A stretch of 6,701 bases of DNA, taken from assembly GCA_002305955.1 (NCBI GenBank), contig DBRH01000052.1, positions 18,936 to 25,636 of the forward strand. Reading direction: 5' to 3'. The stretch comes from Kosmotogaceae bacterium UBA1373 (GTDB lineage Bacteria; Thermotogota; Thermotogae; Petrotogales; Kosmotogaceae). A program made the translations under genes and the position numbers. Under the pieces are notes generated by a model. The model saw only the letters and a program-made list of their open reading frames with translations. It made no database searches and had not been told where the DNA came from. Shown piece after piece: positions 5,002 to 6,701 of this stretch (within the stretch, counting starts at the first letter, position 1; every line of letters begins with the position of its first letter).

Positions 5002-5969
5002 AAGCTATCCCGAAATCGATAGACGATCTCCTGATGTACAGGATAGCCAGGATGTATTATCAAAACGATCTAAGTCAGGCTCAGATAGCCAAGAGGATCG
5101 GCCTGTCGAGGCCACAGATCTCGAGGTACCTGAAACGCGCCCGGGAGACCGGTATGGTGGAGATAAACGTGAACGATCCTTACACAGGGGAGAGCGAGGA
5201 GATCTCGGCGAGAATCAAGTCGCTTCTGGGGCTCAAGGACGTCGTAGTGGCGCCCCTGGAGAGGTCCAAAAACGACGACCAGGAGAAGATCTTCGAATCT
5301 ATTGCGGCGAAGGCCAGCTCGTATTTACCCCCGATAATATTGCATTCCAAAACCGTAGGGGTAGGGTGGGGCAGAACCCTGTACAGAACGATAATAACTA
5401 TGGACCACTTTTCCAGGGGAAGCGATATAGTTTTCGTTCCGTTGACCGGCGCTATAGGGCAGACTGTTCCTTTCTACCAGGTCAACAGCATGGTGGACAG
5501 GCTGGCCGAGAAGTTCGGTGCTGAAAGGGTCTTTCTGAATATACCGGCTTTCGCCAGTGCCGGAGAGTTCTACCATTCTACCATACTCTCGTACCCTTTC
5601 GATTCCGTGGGTGATTACTGGTCGAAACTTGATCTGGCAATCATAGGTCTCGGCGGTCCGAAAGGAACTCTCAGCGCGGAGATTGAGCCTTCAATAGTGG
5701 CGATACTCCGCGAACAGGGGGCCGTCGGCGATATTCTGGGACAGTTTTTCAAAAGCGACGGCGAGATCTGCATATCCGGAATGGAAGACAACCTCGTCGG
5801 AATACCGATCGGTAAACTAAGAGAAGTGGAAAACGTGGTGTGTCTTTCCGGAGGGGTAGAAAAGGTAGAAGGGATAATTGCGGCGGCGCGCGCATGTTAT
5901 TTCAACACTCTCATCACCGATGAGAAAACGGCCAGCCATATTCTGAAAACTCTGGAGGATGATCGATGA
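4998..5969 (+). CDS. SorC/LsrR-family sugar-responsive transcriptional regulator
   Basis: A 323-residue regulator. Residues about 10-52 form the N-terminal helix-turn-helix: RIARMYYQNDLSQ leads into QIAKRIGLSRPQISRYLKRAR (29-49), with the recognition helix near 37-47. Residues about 58-320 are the SorC effector-binding domain, fold-related to phosphosugar isomerases: VGVGWGRTL, VFVPLTGAIG, LAIIGLGGPKG and a C-terminal VVCLSGGVEKVEGIIAAAR segment. Family members usually bind a phosphorylated sugar, which changes DNA binding. GTG at 4998 is chosen because it overlaps the aldolase TGA (GTGA) and gives the usual family N-terminus; there is no well-placed Shine-Dalgarno, so translation is probably by coupling. 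An in-frame ATG at 4905 would add 31 Arg-rich residues lying inside the aldolase gene. A next Met at residue 13 is too close to the HTH. Likely controls its own operon; the palindrome at 4230-4247 is a candidate site. Confidence 0.92.
   Translation: MKAIPKSIDDLLMYRIARMYYQNDLSQAQIAKRIGLSRPQISRYLKRARETGMVEINVNDPYTGESEEISARIKSLLGLKDVVVAPLERSKNDDQEKIFESIAAKASSYLPPIILHSKTVGVGWGRTLYRTIITMDHFSRGSDIVFVPLTGAIGQTVPFYQVNSMVDRLAEKFGAERVFLNIPAFASAGEFYHSTILSYPFDSVGDYWSKLDLAIIGLGGPKGTLSAEIEPSIVAILREQGAVGDILGQFFKSDGEICISGMEDNLVGIPIGKLREVENVVCLSGGVEKVEGIIAAARACYFNTLITDEKTASHILKTLEDDR
5954..5958 (+). promoter_or_regulatory. Ribosome binding site of the dehydrogenase inside the regulator gene
   Basis: GGAGG, 7 bases before the ATG at 5966, embedded in the last codons of the regulator. 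With the ATGA overlap it supports both coupled and independent initiation. Confidence 0.75.
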
Positions 5970-6701
5970 AGGCGCTATTTTATCTGGGACCCGGAAAACT
6001 CGAATTAAGGGAAATTGAAAAACCCGCTGGGGACATAGTCATAAGGGTTCTCGGAGCAGGAATATGCGGTACCGATCTCAAGACTTACCTAAAGGGTCAC
6101 CCCATGTTCAAACCTCCGACCATACTCGGTCATGAATGCTACGGAAGAATCGATGCGATAAACAATTACCGCGGCGTTTTGAAGGTCGGAGACATCGTTG
6201 CGGTTGCGCCTTATCTGGAGTGCGGCAAGTGTGATTCGTGCAAAAGAGGTGTTCCGGAACTGTGCAAGTCCAAGACTTACGTTGAGACGGGATGCTTCAG
6301 CGAATACATATCGATGAGCGAAGAACACGCTCTGAAGGGCCTCTTCAAAGCCGAGGACGATCCCCTGTACTCTCTGGCCGAACCGCTGGCCTGTGTCTAC
6401 AACGGTTTCGAAAAGCTCGGCAGAAAACCGGAAAAACTCCTTATCGTCGGTGGAGGTCCTATGGGTATGCTCCTGGCTCTTGTGGGTCTATCGGAGGGTT
6501 GCGAGACCCGCATCGTAGAGAAATCCGAGTGGAGACTGGAGTATATCCGTCGCGCCGGTATAGAGGGGAGTGCAGAGCGACCCGGCGGTTTTTTCGACTC
6601 CGTAGTCCTGGCCGTCAACATCCCGGAGCTAGTCGGGGAATACACCCAGCTGGTCGCAGACGGAGGTTCTCTCCTGCTCTTCAGCGGATATCCAAAGGAT
6701 T
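5966..6701 (+). CDS. Zinc-dependent medium-chain (polyol/sugar) dehydrogenase, C-terminus cut by window edge
   Basis: The first 245 residues of an MDR-superfamily alcohol dehydrogenase (usual length about 310-350), cytoplasmic, oxidising a secondary alcohol of a polyol or sugar with NAD(P). Catalytic zinc ligands: Cys34 (GICGTD), His56 and Glu57 (LGHE), and Glu139 (AEPLA) as the usual further ligand position. The structural zinc site is complete: Cys86, Cys89, Cys92 and Cys100. The Rossmann motif GGGPMG is at 162-167. Glu186-equivalent in RIVEKSEWR follows strand beta-2; an acidic residue there usually favours NAD over NADP. Start ATG overlaps the regulator stop (ATGA) with GGAGG 7 bases upstream. 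Sorbitol, threonine and galactitol dehydrogenases share these features, so the substrate is open; operon context with an aldolase and a SorC regulator favours a polyol or sugar. The region between the second zinc site and the Rossmann fold is compact compared with sorbitol dehydrogenase. Confidence 0.9.
   Translation, partial: MKALFYLGPGKLELREIEKPAGDIVIRVLGAGICGTDLKTYLKGHPMFKPPTILGHECYGRIDAINNYRGVLKVGDIVAVAPYLECGKCDSCKRGVPELCKSKTYVETGCFSEYISMSEEHALKGLFKAEDDPLYSLAEPLACVYNGFEKLGRKPEKLLIVGGGPMGMLLALVGLSEGCETRIVEKSEWRLEYIRRAGIEGSAERPGGFFDSVVLAVNIPELVGEYTQLVADGGSLLLFSGYPKD

Noticed and set aside
1..6701. Mobile element, CRISPR array, prophage or defence island
   Set aside because: No transposase, integrase, terminal inverted repeats, regularly spaced repeat array or phage gene was found, and gene style looks uniform across the window.

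Overview
The window reads as an ordinary bacterial chromosome segment with dense genes, short leaders, good Shine-Dalgarno sites and rho-independent terminators. Protein style and layout (short Sec/lipoprotein leaders, a SorC-regulated sugar or polyol operon, a methyltransferase corrinoid protein, moderate GC) remind me of a mesophilic Thermotogota such as Mesotoga or Kosmotoga. That assignment is recalled resemblance, not proof. There is no rRNA, tRNA, CRISPR array, insertion sequence or phage gene.

Left third, minus strand. A methyltransferase-type corrinoid (B12-binding) protein runs off the left edge and lacks about its last 20 residues. Upstream of it on the same strand is a protein with two tandem GNAT acetyltransferase domains. 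The 141-bp gap between them holds a weak promoter candidate for the corrinoid gene and no clear terminator.

Centre, plus strand, two single-gene units divergent from the GNAT gene. The first encodes a secreted protein with about eight degenerate YD (Y/F-D-x-x-G) repeats and ends in a GAAA-loop terminator. After a 260-bp intergenic region comes a lipoprotein with a caspase-like (clan CD) His/Cys catalytic pair, closed by a GC-rich terminator. In that intergenic region a perfect TATAAT box lies between two near-identical 12-bp direct repeats 30 bp apart, which looks like an undescribed operator.

Right third, plus strand, a translationally coupled operon: a class I FbaB/LsrF-type aldolase (probable TTG start), a SorC/LsrR-family regulator (GTG start overlapping the aldolase stop) and a zinc-dependent medium-chain dehydrogenase (ATG overlapping the regulator stop) cut by the right edge. 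A promoter (TTGATT-N18-TATAAT) and an 18-bp imperfect palindrome precede it. The simplest reading is an autoregulated catabolic operon in which the dehydrogenase oxidises a polyol or sugar, the aldolase cleaves a phosphorylated intermediate and the regulator senses a phosphorylated sugar. The substrate and kinase are not visible.

Points most worth following up: the caspase-like lipoprotein with its unassigned N-terminal region, the paired direct repeats at its promoter, and the substrate and palindrome of the aldolase operon.
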